Shown here: positions 29,054 to 38,394 of the stretch, one piece after another
How the letters are laid out: each line of letters starts with the position of its first letter
Position numbering within the stretch: the first letter of the stretch is position 1
Origin: Pseudomonas syringae pv. cilantro
GTDB lineage: Bacteria; Pseudomonadota; Gammaproteobacteria; Pseudomonadales; Pseudomonadaceae
NCBI RefSeq assembly: GCF_001293775.1
Contig: NZ_LGLN01000006.1
Span: 21,960-69,067, forward strand
DNA: 47,108 nucleotides
Direction of reading: 5' to 3'
Notes under the pieces: model-generated
Seen by the model: the letters and a program-made list of their open reading frames with translations, nothing else
The model's database searches: none
What the model was told of the DNA's origin: nothing
Position numbers and translations under genes: made by a program

Positions 29054-29999
29054 TCAGACGCTCCACTGTCTTTGCCCACATCTCGTCGACGGGCGCTTGT
29101 ACATTCAGCTTGCTGCCATCAGGCATCGGCACGATCAGCATGTAGGCATGCAGAAACAGACGCTTGCCGCCCAGGTCGCGAATTTCACGACTGAAATTCT
29201 CGTCGCCGTATTTGGTGTCACCGGCGATGGCGTGACCAGCGTGCAGCGTATGCACCCTGATCTGGTGCGTACGCCCGGTGACCGGCTTGGCCTCAACCAT
29301 GGTGGCGAAGTCGCCGAAACGACGCAGCACCTTGAAGAGGGTCAGCGCTTCCTTGCCCTCTTCATTGACCTCGACCATGCGCTCACCGGAGCGCAGGTTG
29401 CTCTTGAGCAGCGGCGCGCGCACCTGTTTTTGCGCAGTAGCCCAGTTGCCACGTACCAGCGCCATATAACGCTTGTCGACACCATCGCCGCGCAGGGCTT
29501 CATGCAGATGGCGCAACATGCTGCGTTTCTTGGCAATCATCAGCAACCCGGAGGTGTCGCGGTCGAGGCGATGCACCAGCTCAAGCTCCTTGGCGTCCGG
29601 ACGCAACTGGCGAAACGCCTCGATCACGCCGAAGCTCAGACCACTGCCGCCGTGCACGGCAATGCCCGCAGGCTTGTTGAGCACGATCAGCGCCTTGTCT
29701 TCGTAGACAATCGCCGCCTCGAGGCGCTGCAGCAGGGCCTGCGCAACCGGCACCGGCTCGTCGCGCTCGGGCACGCGCACAGGAGGAATGCGCACGATAT
29801 CGCCTGCCTGCAACTTGTACTCGGGCTTGATCCGCCCCTTGTTCACACGCACTTCGCCTTTGCGCAGAATGCGATAGATCAAGGTTTTGGGCACACCCTT
29901 GAGATAAGTGATCAGAAAGTTATCGATGCGTTGACCGGCAAGTTCCGGCGCAACCTCAACCAGCTGGACGCCGGGGGTTGGAGGGGCAATATTCGTCAT
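29043..29999 (-). CDS. rluC: 23S rRNA pseudouridine(955/2504/2580) synthase
   Basis: 318 residues. An N-terminal S4 RNA-binding domain (about 20-75), then the RluA-type catalytic domain with the catalytic Asp in HRLDRDTSG (about Asp146), [14 protein letters not shown] and LHAYML. It is divergent from rne, as in E. coli. The ATG at 29999 sits 7 nt after an extended -10 box; an in-frame ATG four codons earlier overlaps that box. Confidence 0.95.
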   Translation of the reverse strand: MTNIAPPTPGVQLVEVAPELAGQRIDNFLITYLKGVPKTLIYRILRKGEVRVNKGRIKPEYKLQAGDIVRIPPVRVPERDEPVPVAQALLQRLEAAIVYEDKALIVLNKPAGIAVHGGSGLSFGVIEAFRQLRPDAKELELVHRLDRDTSGLLMIAKKRSMLRHLHEALRGDGVDKRYMALVRGNWATAQKQVRAPLLKSNLRSGERMVEVNEEGKEALTLFKVLRRFGDFATMVEAKPVTGRTHQIRVHTLHAGHAIAGDTKYGDENFSREIRDLGGKRLFLHAYMLIVPMPDGSKLNVQAPVDEMWAKTVERLSAT

Positions 30000-30006
30000 G
30001 CCGCAA

Positions 30007-30015
30007 ATCATAACA
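30007..30015 (-). promoter_or_regulatory. Extended -10 promoter of rluC
   Basis: On the minus strand TGTTATGAT: a TATGAT -10 hexamer preceded by the TGn extension, with a weak -35. The 7-nt gap to the rluC ATG predicts a leader of zero to two bases. Confidence 0.5.
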
Positions 30016-30028
30016 ATTTTTTATGGAT

Positions 30029-30057
30029 TTGAAGCACTTAATGATTGCTGATATAGT
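30029..30057 (+). promoter_or_regulatory. Sigma-70 promoter of rne
   Basis: TTGAAG (30029-30034), 17 nt, TATAGT (30052-30057), with a start expected near 30064. It lies back to back with the rluC promoter within 50 bp. It is the only clear promoter in the 717-bp gap, giving a leader of about 650 nt. Confidence 0.7.
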
Positions 30058-30063
30058 CGCGAA

Positions 30064-30716
30064 CGCCGCCATAAGCGGCCGGACAGCGGATCAACGGTTG
30101 ACAACCGGCCCTGACCAACGCAATTCACAAGGACGCGAGGCCGTCCTACGGGGCGTTCGGTGACAACGGAGCACGACGAAAGCGTAACGAGCGCAGGTGA
30201 CATGAGGCCGGATACACGCCTGACAGCAGAGCAGACAGCTCGCCGTCAGTGCGGACAGTTCATGGCCAGTTCACAAAGTGCAGTCGCTTCCAGACGCAAC
30301 GAGCGAACGTTTCGGGAACAACGCCTTAAGCCATGATGCGCGGTCTTCCCTTTCGAAGACTGCGGTAAATGCCAACCCGCTGCGGATTCTGCGCGCGGCA
30401 GCACCCGAATTATCAGGGATACGTGTAGGGTGGAGACGCACAACCATCGGACTGTGTAGCACAAGGCTTGTTCTAGACGCTTCATCTCGTCCGCTACCGA
30501 TGGTCGATTCCTCCTCCTGACAAAGCTTTTGCTGAAAAGGGTGTCTTATGCCACCACAGCAAGCAGGAAACGTCGTCGCGACCCTCCGCCCCCTCTGGGC
30601 GAGGACCTCGCTAGACACTGGAGTGTTCAACCACTCCTGACGTGCCCTGACACCGACCGTGAGAAGTCGTGTGTGCCGAACGCCGTTTCCGGCAGCCCGG
30701 AAACCGACGGTACTAC
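30064..30716 (+). promoter_or_regulatory. Long structured 5' leader of rne (candidate rne-II-type element)
   Basis: About 650 nt without a gene. A 10-bp stem (30339-30348 with 30355-30364, 6-nt loop) is followed by a long-range 8-bp stem ACCATCGG (30443-30450) with CCGATGGT (30497-30504) that closes a smaller internal fold. A short GCCGC/GCGGC hairpin is at the 5' end (30065-30079). Pseudomonas rne leaders are known to carry a conserved RNA (rne-II) thought to mediate RNase E autoregulation; matching this segment to it is an inference. Confidence 0.6.
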
Positions 30717-33700
30717 ATGAAAAGAATGCTGATTAACGCAACTCAACCCGAAGAGTTGCGTGTTGCACTGGTAGACGGCCAGCGCCTCTACGACCTGGAC
30801 ATCGAGTCAGGTGCACGCGAGCAGAAGAAGGCCAACATCTATAAAGGCCGAATCACTCGTATCGAACCCAGCCTCGAGGCTGCCTTTGTCGATTTCGGCT
30901 CTGAGCGCCATGGCTTCCTGCCCCTCAAGGAAATCTCCCGCGAGTACTTCAAGAAAGCCCCTGAAGGCCGCGTCAACATCAAGGACGTCCTGAGCGAAGG
31001 CCAGGAAGTCATCGTTCAGGTCGAGAAAGAAGAACGTGGCAACAAGGGCGCAGCCCTGACCACCTTCATCAGCCTTGCCGGCCGTTATCTGGTTCTGATG
31101 CCGAACAACCCGCGTGCCGGTGGCATTTCGCGTCGTATCGAAGGCGAAGAGCGTAACGAATTGCGCGAAGCGCTGAACGGCCTGATCGCCCCTGCCGACA
31201 TGGGCCTGATCGTTCGCACCGCAGGTCTGGGCCGCAGCAGCGAAGAAATGCAGTGGGACCTCGACTACCTGCTGCAACTCTGGACCGCCATCAAAGAGGC
31301 GTCCCTGGATCGCTCCGCTCCTTTCCTGATCTACCAGGAAAGCAACGTCATCATCCGCGCCATCCGCGACTACCTGCGCCAGGACATAGGCGAGGTCCTG
31401 ATCGACAGCATCGAAGCCCAGGAAGAAGCCCTGACCTTCATCCGTCAGGTGATGCCGCAGTACGCCAGCAAGATCAAGCTGTACGAAGACAGCGTTCCGC
31501 TGTTCAACCGCTTCCAGATCGAAAGCCAGATCGAAACCGCCTTCCAGCGCGTCGTTGAACTGCCTTCCGGTGGCTCCATCGTTATCGATCCGACCGAAGC
31601 GCTGGTGTCCATCGACATCAACTCGGCGCGCGCCACCAAAGGCAGCGACATCGAAGAAACCGCCCTGCAGACCAACCTTGAAGCGGCTGAAGAAATCGCC
31701 CGTCAACTGCGTCTGCGTGACATCGGCGGCCTTATCGTCATCGACTTCATCGACATGACGCCTGCCAAGAACCAGCGCGCAGTGGAAGAGAAAGTCCGCG
31801 AAAGCCTGGAAGCCGACCGTGCCCGCGTTCAGGTCGGTCGCATTTCGCGCTTCGGCCTGCTGGAAATGTCCCGTCAGCGCCTGCGTCCATCGCTCGGCGA
31901 GAGCAGCGGCATCGTTTGCCCGCGCTGCAACGGCACCGGCATCATCCGCGACGTCGAATCACTGTCGCTGGCGATCCTGCGCCTGATCGAAGAAGAAGCC
32001 CTGAAAGACCGTACTGCCGAAGTGCGCGCTCAGGTGCCGATCCCGGTTGCTGCGTTTCTGCTCAATGAAAAACGCAACTCGATCACCAAAATCGAACTGC
32101 GTACGCGTGCCCGCATCATCATTCTGCCTAACGATCATCTGGAAACTCCGCACTTCGAAGTTCAGCGTCTGCGTGATGACAGTCCGGAAGCGCATAACAA
32201 CCAGACCAGCTACGAAATCGCTGCTGCGGCTGCCGAAGTCGAAGAAATCGCTCCGCTGGCCGCTGCAACCCGCACCCTGGTACGTCAGGAAGCTGCGGTC
32301 AAAACCGCTCCGGCACGCGCCAATGCGCCAGTCCCGGTTGAAGTTGCCGAACCTGTTGCGGCTCCGGCCCCTGTGGTTCACGAACCAAGCCTGTTCAAAG
32401 GCCTGGTGAAGTCCCTGGTCAGCCTGTTCGCGAGCAAGGAAGAGCCTGCTGCACCGGTGGTGGTTGAAAAGCCTGTTACCGAGCAGCGTCCTGCGCGCAA
32501 TGAAGAACGCCGCAACGGTCGTCAACAGAGCCGTGGCCGCAACAATCGTCGTGATGAAGAGCGCAAGCCTCGTGAAGAACGTGCTCCACGCGAAGAGCGT
32601 GCCGAGCGCGCCCCTCGCGAAGAGCGTGCGCCGCGTGAAGAACGTGCACCTCGTGAAGAACGCGCTGTACGCGAACCGCGCGAAGCCCGTGAAGAATCGG
32701 CACCGCGCGAAGAGCGTCCGGCCCGCACCTCTCGCGAGCGCAAGCCGCGTGAAGCTCGCGAAGACCGTCCGGTCCGCGAACTGCGTGAGCCGCTGGATGC
32801 CGCGCCTGCCGTGAACCTCGCCCGTGAAGAACGTCCAGAACGCGCTCCGCGTGAAGAACGCCAGCCACGCGCTCCTCGCGAAGAGCGTCAACCACGCGCC
32901 GAACAGGCCGCGGCTGCCGTGAGCGAAGAAGAGGAAGCACTGCTCAACGAAGAGCAGGCACAAGAGGACAATCAGGAAAGCAACGACGGCAACGACGGTG
33001 ATCGCCCTCGCCGCCGCTCCCGTGGTCAGCGTCGTCGCAGCAACCGTCGCGAGCGTCAGCGTGATGCCAACGGCAATGTGATCGAAGGCTCTGAAGAAAA
33101 CGGTAGCGAAGAAGAAGGCAGCGCCGACCTGTCGGCAGGCCTGGGCTTCACCGCCGCAGCCTCTGCCGCCAGCAGCGTGATCAGTGCTCCGGCTGAAGCC
33201 AATGCGCATCAGCAGGCCGAACGTGCCAACAATGCCGCAGCCGCCCCGGATGCAGAGCCTGCACAACAGACGCCGGTTGCCGAAGCGCCTGCAACTGAAG
33301 CATCTGTCGCTGAAACAGCCATCACTGACACTGAAGCGCCGTCGCCAGCGGTAGAAATGCCCGCTGCGGCAGAGCCGACCGTTGAAGTGCCGGCCGTCGA
33401 AGCCCCGCTGGCAGACGATGCTCCAGCAGCCCAGACGGCTCCAGAAGTTGAAGTTCAGCCAACGGCAGTGGAAGCACCTGCTATCGCCGCACAGTCCGAG
33501 CTGTTCGAAGCACCGCACGCAGAACGCGTCGTGCCGTTCAAACCAACGCCAGAGCCGACGCCAGAAGCGCCGGTCGAAGCTGCGGTCCATGAGGAAGTGC
33601 CTGCCACTGAATCATCTGAACTGCCAACGCCCGCGCCTGCTCCGGTCGCTGAACCCGTCGTTGTCGAGCCGGTGGCCGAGAAGGAGGAGTCAGCTCCTTA

Positions 33701-34010
33701 CGTCGCACCTCAGGCCGCCATCGAAGAACAGACACCTGCATCGCAAGAGCAAGAGCCGGCAGTTGCAGAAGCGCCTGCTGCGCCAGCGGTCAGCAGCACC
33801 GGCCGCGCGCCTAACGATCCGCGTGAAGTTCGTCGCCGCAAGCGCGAAGAAGAAGCACGTCGTCAGCAAGAAGCCGCTGGCAACAGCGCTCCAGCCGCTG
33901 AAGCAGAATCGGTCCAGCCTTCACCGGCAACCGAGGAAAAAGCTGAAGATTCCGTGATTCAGCTGCAACATGAAGCCGAGAAAGAGACCGAGCATAAACC
34001 CCTCGCCTAA
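30717..34010 (+). CDS. rne: Ribonuclease E
   Basis: Main endonuclease of mRNA decay and rRNA/tRNA processing, and degradosome scaffold. 1097 residues from the ATG at 30717. S1 domain about 35-120. The Mg-binding Asp300 (VSIDINS) and Asp343 (VIDFIDM) have the same 43-residue spacing as E. coli D303/D346. The zinc-link CPRCNGTG starts at Cys401. The C-terminal half is non-catalytic. An Arg/Glu repeat zone (PREERA units, about residues 615-735) is the likely RNA- and partner-binding part, followed by an Ala/Pro/Glu-rich low-complexity tail with a basic [21 protein letters not shown] patch near the end. It is probably self-regulated through the leader. Confidence 0.97.
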   Translation: MKRMLINATQPEELRVALVDGQRLYDLDIESGAREQKKANIYKGRITRIEPSLEAAFVDFGSERHGFLPLKEISREYFKKAPEGRVNIKDVLSEGQEVIVQVEKEERGNKGAALTTFISLAGRYLVLMPNNPRAGGISRRIEGEERNELREALNGLIAPADMGLIVRTAGLGRSSEEMQWDLDYLLQLWTAIKEASLDRSAPFLIYQESNVIIRAIRDYLRQDIGEVLIDSIEAQEEALTFIRQVMPQYASKIKLYEDSVPLFNRFQIESQIETAFQRVVELPSGGSIVIDPTEALVSIDINSARATKGSDIEETALQTNLEAAEEIARQLRLRDIGGLIVIDFIDMTPAKNQRAVEEKVRESLEADRARVQVGRISRFGLLEMSRQRLRPSLGESSGIVCPRCNGTGIIRDVESLSLAILRLIEEEALKDRTAEVRAQVPIPVAAFLLNEKRNSITKIELRTRARIIILPNDHLETPHFEVQRLRDDSPEAHNNQTSYEIAAAAAEVEEIAPLAAATRTLVRQEAAVKTAPARANAPVPVEVAEPVAAPAPVVHEPSLFKGLVKSLVSLFASKEEPAAPVVVEKPVTEQRPARNEERRNGRQQSRGRNNRRDEERKPREERAPREERAERAPREERAPREERAPREERAVREPREAREESAPREERPARTSRERKPREAREDRPVRELREPLDAAPAVNLAREERPERAPREERQPRAPREERQPRAEQAAAAVSEEEEALLNEEQAQEDNQESNDGNDGDRPRRRSRGQRRRSNRRERQRDANGNVIEGSEENGSEEEGSADLSAGLGFTAAASAASSVISAPAEANAHQQAERANNAAAAPDAEPAQQTPVAEAPATEASVAETAITDTEAPSPAVEMPAAAEPTVEVPAVEAPLADDAPAAQTAPEVEVQPTAVEAPAIAAQSELFEAPHAERVVPFKPTPEPTPEAPVEAAVHEEVPATESSELPTPAPAPVAEPVVVEPVAEKEESAPYVAPQAAIEEQTPASQEQEPAVAEAPAAPAVSSTGRAPNDPREVRRRKREEEARRQQEAAGNSAPAAEAESVQPSPATEEKAEDSVIQLQHEAEKETEHKPLA
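32560..32910 (+). repeat. Tandem degenerate Arg/Glu repeats in rne
   Basis: Repeating codons for [12 protein letters not shown]-type units, irregular in length and degenerate at third positions. This is a coding low-complexity repeat that can vary between strains by recombination or slippage. Confidence 0.8.
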
Positions 34011-34022
34011 CCCCGGCCCATG

Positions 34023-34059
34023 AAAAAGCCCCGCCTGTGCAAGCAAGCGGGGCTTTTTT
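34023..34059. terminator. Bidirectional terminator between rne and murB
   Basis: AAAAAGCCCCGC (34023-34034) pairs with GCGGGGCTTTTT (34047-34058) around a 12-nt loop. The T6 tail serves rne, and the A run read in reverse serves murB. Confidence 0.92.
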
Positions 34060-34194
34060 ATGTCTGTCAGTTTGGTGCTGCGCTCACCTTAAATACGTGG
34101 CACTTGATCTGGCTTCTTCGCGAGCAACACGGGTCGCTCGTTCGCAAAAGACTTATGATCCCGGCGCTCGATTTCGAGTACGCAAAGCCGTATC

Positions 34195-35214
34195 TCAGTA
34201 GAGGTTCGGCTCCATCTCCAGCGTCACGCCAAAACGTTCGACGATATCGGTCTGTATGCGGCGGGCCAGTTCCAAGAGTTGCAGGCCGGTCGCCTGGCCG
34301 TAATTGACCAGCACCAGCGATTGAAGCGTGTGCACCCCTGCGTCGCCGTCACGGTAGCCTTTCCAGCCAGCCCGCTCGATCAGCCAGCCTGCCGCCAGCT
34401 TCACGCGGCCATCGGCCTGCGGATAGCCGACCACATCGGGATGTTCATGCTTGATCGTCGCGTACAGATCAGCAGAAACCAACGGGTTCTTGAAAAAACT
34501 GCCCGCATTGCCCAGCACCGCCGGGTCCGGCAGTTTTTCGCTGCGGATGGCAGAGATTGCGCGACTGACATCGAACGGAGTCGGCTTATCGACACCCAGC
34601 TCATTCAGGCGCTGACGAACCGGACCGTACTCGAGGTGCAAATTGGCTTCACGGGTCAGCTTGAAGCGCACACGCAGAATCAACCAGCGCGCCACCTGAT
34701 GCTTGAATACGCTGTCTCGATAACCAAACGCGCAGTCCTCCAGGGAAAACTCACGCAGCTCGCCCGTCTCGCGATCCAGCGCCGTCAGACTGTGGAAAAC
34801 ATCCTTGATCTCGACGCCGTACGCGCCGATGTTCTGCATGGGCGCAGCGCCGACAGTGCCCGGGATCAGGCTGAGGTTTTCCAGCCCCGCCAATCCCAGC
34901 TCCAGACAGGACTGAACGAACGGATGCCAAGGCTCACCGGCCTCGGCTTCGACGATCGACTCCATGCAGTCTTCACGTACGATACGAATGCCGCGACTGG
35001 CCATGCGCAGCACAAGCGCCTGCACATCTGCGCTCAGCAACAGATTGCTGCCGCCGCCAATCACCAGCAGCGGCAGATCATGCCCGGCGCAATACGCCAA
35101 CGCCTCGCGAACGTCTTGATCGTTGTGCGCTTCGGCAAACAGACGCGCCCGCACATCGACGCCGAAAGTATTGAACGGTTTCAGGGAAACCGCAGAGCGG
35201 GTCTGCAAGGTCAT
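34195..35214 (-). CDS. murB: UDP-N-acetylenolpyruvoylglucosamine reductase
   Basis: FAD enzyme that makes UDP-MurNAc for peptidoglycan. 339 residues (type I). N-terminal NTFGVDVRA, FAD-site VIGGGSNLL, IPGTVGAAPMQNIGAYG, the catalytic Ser in GNAGSFFKNP and a C-terminal Glu in LEMEPNLY. Its ATG overlaps the stop of the mini-ORF as ATGA. It is the last gene of the lpxK-ycaR-kdsB cluster. Confidence 0.97.
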   Translation of the reverse strand: MTLQTRSAVSLKPFNTFGVDVRARLFAEAHNDQDVREALAYCAGHDLPLLVIGGGSNLLLSADVQALVLRMASRGIRIVREDCMESIVEAEAGEPWHPFVQSCLELGLAGLENLSLIPGTVGAAPMQNIGAYGVEIKDVFHSLTALDRETGELREFSLEDCAFGYRDSVFKHQVARWLILRVRFKLTREANLHLEYGPVRQRLNELGVDKPTPFDVSRAISAIRSEKLPDPAVLGNAGSFFKNPLVSADLYATIKHEHPDVVGYPQADGRVKLAAGWLIERAGWKGYRDGDAGVHTLQSLVLVNYGQATGLQLLELARRIQTDIVERFGVTLEMEPNLY

Positions 35215-35249
35215 GCCCGCACCTGCCCGCTCACCTGAATAAACTGCAT
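35211..35249 (-). CDS. 12-codon mini-ORF between kdsB and murB (possible ptpA remnant)
   Basis: Encodes [12 protein letters not shown]. Its ATG overlaps the kdsB stop (TGATG), GGAGG lies 4 nt upstream, and its stop overlaps the murB ATG (ATGA), so it is positioned to be translated and to couple the two genes. P. aeruginosa has a low-molecular-weight tyrosine phosphatase gene here; this could be what an in-frame deletion left. Whether the peptide matters is unknown. Confidence 0.4.
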   Translation of the reverse strand: MQFIQVSGQVRA

Positions 35250-36013
35250 CACACCTCCAGCAGGCGTCTTACACGCTCAAGGTCTTCAGGCGTGTCGACG
35301 CCGCCCGGCGGGGCTTCCAATGCATCGGCAACGTGTATCCGCACGCCGTTCCACAGCGCGCGCAGTTGTTCGAGGCTCTCGGTGTTTTCCAGCCAGCACG
35401 GCCCCCAACTGACGAAGTCATGCAGAAAACCTGCGCGGTAGGCATAGATCCCGATATGACGACGATACGGCACACCGGCCGGCAGCTCGTCATTGCTCCT
35501 GGCCAGCGCATCACGCGCCCACGGCAGCGGCGCACGGCTGAACGTCAGCGCCAGCCCGTTGATGTCCGTCGAGACCTTGACGACATTCGGATTGAACAGC
35601 GCCGCCACGTCATCAATAGGCTCGGCAAGCGTCGAAATACCAGCCTCGGGATGAGCGGCAAGGTTGGACGCCACCTGATCGATGACTGCGGGCGGAATCA
35701 TCGGCTCATCGCCCTGAACGTTGACCACGATCGCGTCAGCCGCCAGCCCCAATTGGGTGGCCACTTCGGCCAGACGGTCGGTGCCGGAATTATGGTCATC
35801 GCGTGTCAGCAGCACTTCGGCACCAAACGCCTGGCAGGCCTCGACAATGCGCGCATCGTCGGTGGCGATCACCACGCGTTCGGCGCTGCTTTTGCGCGCT
35901 TGCTCCCAGACCAGCTGGACCATGGGCTTGCCCGCGATAAGTTTCAGCGGCTTGCCCGGAAAGCGGCTGGAGCCATAGCGCGCCGGGATGACAACGGTAA
36001 AGGCTGCTGTCAT
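35249..36013 (-). CDS. kdsB: 3-deoxy-manno-octulosonate cytidylyltransferase
   Basis: Activates Kdo with CTP for lipid A-core synthesis. 254 residues, the usual length. N-terminal [17 protein letters not shown], then [15 protein letters not shown], and the C-terminal [12 protein letters not shown] and [11 protein letters not shown]. The ATG overlaps the ycaR stop (ATGA); the longer frame runs antiphase through ycaR and is not real. Confidence 0.97.
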   Translation of the reverse strand: MTAAFTVVIPARYGSSRFPGKPLKLIAGKPMVQLVWEQARKSSAERVVIATDDARIVEACQAFGAEVLLTRDDHNSGTDRLAEVATQLGLAADAIVVNVQGDEPMIPPAVIDQVASNLAAHPEAGISTLAEPIDDVAALFNPNVVKVSTDINGLALTFSRAPLPWARDALARSNDELPAGVPYRRHIGIYAYRAGFLHDFVSWGPCWLENTESLEQLRALWNGVRIHVADALEAPPGGVDTPEDLERVRRLLEV

Positions 36014-36195
36014 TTTTCCAGGCGCTCGTCGGTGGTCAGGGTACGGGCTTCGGTTTCCAGCATGACCGGAATGCCATCGCGAACCGGATAGGCCAGGCCC
36101 GCGCCTTTGCTGATCAGCTCGGTCTTGTCGGCGCTGAGCTTCAATGGTCCCTTGCAGACAGGGCAAGCGAGGATGTCGAGTAGTTTGGTGTCCAT
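36010..36195 (-). CDS. ycaR: Trm112-family protein
   Basis: 61 residues. A CPVCKGPL zinc-like knuckle is at the N terminus, followed by [17 protein letters not shown]. Related to UPF0434/YcaR, always found between lpxK and kdsB; a role in helping methyltransferases is inferred from Trm112. It is coupled to kdsB by a 4-nt overlap. Confidence 0.93.
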   Translation of the reverse strand: MDTKLLDILACPVCKGPLKLSADKTELISKGAGLAYPVRDGIPVMLETEARTLTTDERLEK

Positions 36196-36212
36196 AGGAG
36201 ATCCTGAAGCAA

Positions 36213-37208
36213 TCATGGAGAAAGACGTAGCAGTTGCTCGTCGAACCAGCTGACGAAGGCATCGGACGGCACTGCATCCACCGCCAGATACCACCAGTCA
36301 TCGGCCGCGAACGTCCGACATTTCACCGCATCTTTCTCGGTCATGACCAAGGGTAGCGACGGGGTGAAGGTCAGCGCCTGAGCACTGTAGACCGCATGGT
36401 CGGCGAACGCGTGAGCCACCGGCCGCCAGTGTAGTCCTTCGAGGGTATTGAAGAAACGTTGCGGGTTACCGATTCCCGCGACTGCGTGCAGCGCCTGCCC
36501 GGCCGGGAAGTAATCCACTGGCTGGCGTTCACCGCTGCGCAGGTTGATCAGCGCAGCGGGTTTGAGCGTAAACCCATAGCCATCGTCGCGGTCAGACGTC
36601 GCCCCGTTGTACAGCAGGGCATCGACACTGCCCAGCCGCTCGACCGGCTCGCGCAATGGGCCGGCGGGCAGGCAGCGGCGATTGCCCAGACCGCGAGCGG
36701 CATCGATCAGCACCAGTTCCAGGTCACGGGCCAGACGGTAATGCTGCAGGCCGTCGTCGGAAAGAATCAGGTCCAGCGGCTCGGCCGCGAGCAAGGCCTG
36801 AACGGCGCGACTGCGATCCGGATCGATCATCAGCGGCACGCCGCTGCGCTGCACGATGAGCAGCGGCTCGTCACCCGCTTCGCTGGCGTTTTGCCCGGGC
36901 AGTACGCGCCACGGCAGGCTTGGCGGTCTGGCACCGTAACCACGACTGACGACGCCCACCCGCAGGCCGCGTCGACGACAGTGTTCGATCATCCAGAGAA
37001 TCAGCGGCGTCTTGCCGGTACCGCCGATGGTAATGTTACCGACCACGATCACCGGCACCGGAGCGCGATAGATATCCCCCTCACCGGCGAGAAAGCGCGC
37101 ACGTTTGCCGTCGACCACCCGCCGATAGAAACTTTCCAGCGGTCGCAAAAGCGCAAGCGCGGGGTGGCCCTTGTACCAGGCGGCAAGCAAGCGATCGGTA
37201 AGTGCCAT
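36213..37208 (-). CDS. lpxK: Tetraacyldisaccharide 4'-kinase
   Basis: Phosphorylates the lipid A disaccharide at the 4' position. 331 residues, with P-loop [13 protein letters not shown] near 56-68, the SRGYG motif and [15 protein letters not shown]. Membrane-associated through a hydrophobic N-terminal helix. The ATG overlaps the exbD stop by one base. Confidence 0.96.
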   Translation of the reverse strand: MALTDRLLAAWYKGHPALALLRPLESFYRRVVDGKRARFLAGEGDIYRAPVPVIVVGNITIGGTGKTPLILWMIEHCRRRGLRVGVVSRGYGARPPSLPWRVLPGQNASEAGDEPLLIVQRSGVPLMIDPDRSRAVQALLAAEPLDLILSDDGLQHYRLARDLELVLIDAARGLGNRRCLPAGPLREPVERLGSVDALLYNGATSDRDDGYGFTLKPAALINLRSGERQPVDYFPAGQALHAVAGIGNPQRFFNTLEGLHWRPVAHAFADHAVYSAQALTFTPSLPLVMTEKDAVKCRTFAADDWWYLAVDAVPSDAFVSWFDEQLLRLSP

Positions 37209-37639
37209 CAGTTAGCCGATGTGGCCTCGACAGTGGTCATGCGCAAATGACTGAAACCCAGTTTGCCCGCGGCGTCCATGGCGGTGATGACCGACTGGTG
37301 CGGCGTCTTGCCATCGGCACTGATCGACAGCGGCAAACTGGTGTCGCCCGCCGACTCGCGCTGCAAGGCTTCGATCAGCGTCGCCAGATCGTTTTTCGGC
37401 AACAGCTGATTGTTCAGTGAAAAGATCCCGTCGGCGTTGATGGCGATGTCCAGATGTTTAGCCGCAGCGTCAACCTCAGGCGTACCGGTTACCGCCTGCG
37501 GCAGGTCCACGCGCAATTGGGTTTCACGGGTGAAGGTGGTGGTCACGATGAAGAACAGCAGCAGGATGAACACCACGTCAATCAGGGAAACCAGATTGAT
37601 GTCGATGTTTTCGCGGGGTCTGCGGCGGCGAAATTTCAC
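37208..37639 (-). CDS. exbD: ExbD/TolR-family biopolymer transport protein
   Basis: 143 residues, with one N-terminal membrane helix containing the proton-path Asp ([23 protein letters not shown], Asp near 22) and a periplasmic domain. It works with ExbB as a proton-driven motor. The GTG start overlaps the exbB stop (GTGA). In the exbB-exbD-lpxK context it may serve envelope lipid or polymer transport rather than TonB; this is not resolved. Confidence 0.92.
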   Translation of the reverse strand: MKFRRRRPRENIDINLVSLIDVVFILLLFFIVTTTFTRETQLRVDLPQAVTGTPEVDAAAKHLDIAINADGIFSLNNQLLPKNDLATLIEALQRESAGDTSLPLSISADGKTPHQSVITAMDAAGKLGFSHLRMTTVEATSAN

Positions 37640-38313
37640 TTCTTCTTGCTCCCGCCCGCTCTGGCCAGCGACTTGAGATCAACCTTGGCGTTGATCAGAT
37701 CGACATCACGGTCGCCCTGCACCACTTCAACCAGACGAATCGCCTGCTGCTCCATGCCGACCACCAGTTCGTCGACACGGCTTTGCAGAAAGCGATGAAA
37801 GAAAATCGCCGGGATCGCGACAATCAGGCCCGATGCGGTACAGATCAGCGCCTTGGAAATGCCGCTCGCCAGTACGCCGGCATTGGCGGTCGCGCCGGAA
37901 CTGTTGAACGAGCCAAAAATCTCGATCATGCCCAGCACGGTACCGAGCAGGCCGAGCAGTGGCGCCATGGCAGCAATCGAGCCCAGCGCGCTCAGGTAGC
38001 GCTCCAGGTCATGAATGACACGGGCGGCGGCTTCTTCGATGCACTCTTTCATGATCTCGCGGCCATGCCTGGAGTTGGCCAGACCTGCGGCGAGGATTTC
38101 ACCCAAAGGCGAATCGGCGCGCAGTTGCTTGAGCTTTTCGCTGTCGAGCTTGTTTTCCTGGATCCACTGCCAGGCCTGCCCCAACAGATGCGGCGGGGCA
38201 ATCCGGCTGGCCCGCAGCGTCCATAAACGCTCGATGATGATGCCGGCAGCGGCAATGGAACTCAAAATGATCGGCAGCATCATCCAGCCGCCAGACTTGA
38301 CCAGTTCCCACAC
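37636..38313 (-). CDS. exbB: MotA/TolQ/ExbB-family proton channel protein
   Basis: 225 residues from the GTG at 38313, which has GGAG about 8 nt upstream; an ATG at 38352 would add 13 residues. Three membrane segments: an N-terminal one (MMLPIILSSIAAAGIII) and two conserved ones (AAMAPLLGLLGTVLGMIEIF, ALICTASGLIVAIPAIFFH). Partner of ExbD. It lies directly after comEC. Confidence 0.92.
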   Translation of the reverse strand: MWELVKSGGWMMLPIILSSIAAAGIIIERLWTLRASRIAPPHLLGQAWQWIQENKLDSEKLKQLRADSPLGEILAAGLANSRHGREIMKECIEEAAARVIHDLERYLSALGSIAAMAPLLGLLGTVLGMIEIFGSFNSSGATANAGVLASGISKALICTASGLIVAIPAIFFHRFLQSRVDELVVGMEQQAIRLVEVVQGDRDVDLINAKVDLKSLARAGGSKKK

Positions 38314-38394
38314 AGTGATCACTCCATCGAAAAATTGGCGCCACTCTACCATAGGGCCGCCGGATGCCGAGCGCCGAGATCGATATCCGCGCAC

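Noticed and set aside
27560..29194. 544-residue plus-strand frame opposite sppA, HAD and rluC
   Set aside because: Crosses three real genes on the other strand and shows no recognisable domain.
32560..32910. CRISPR-like repeat array
   Set aside because: Repeats are short, codon-phased and degenerate, and lie within the RNase E frame; no spacers of constant length.
31959..33590. 543-residue minus-strand frame inside rne
   Set aside because: Mirror of the RNase E repeats; Phe/Arg-rich low-complexity translation and no start signal.
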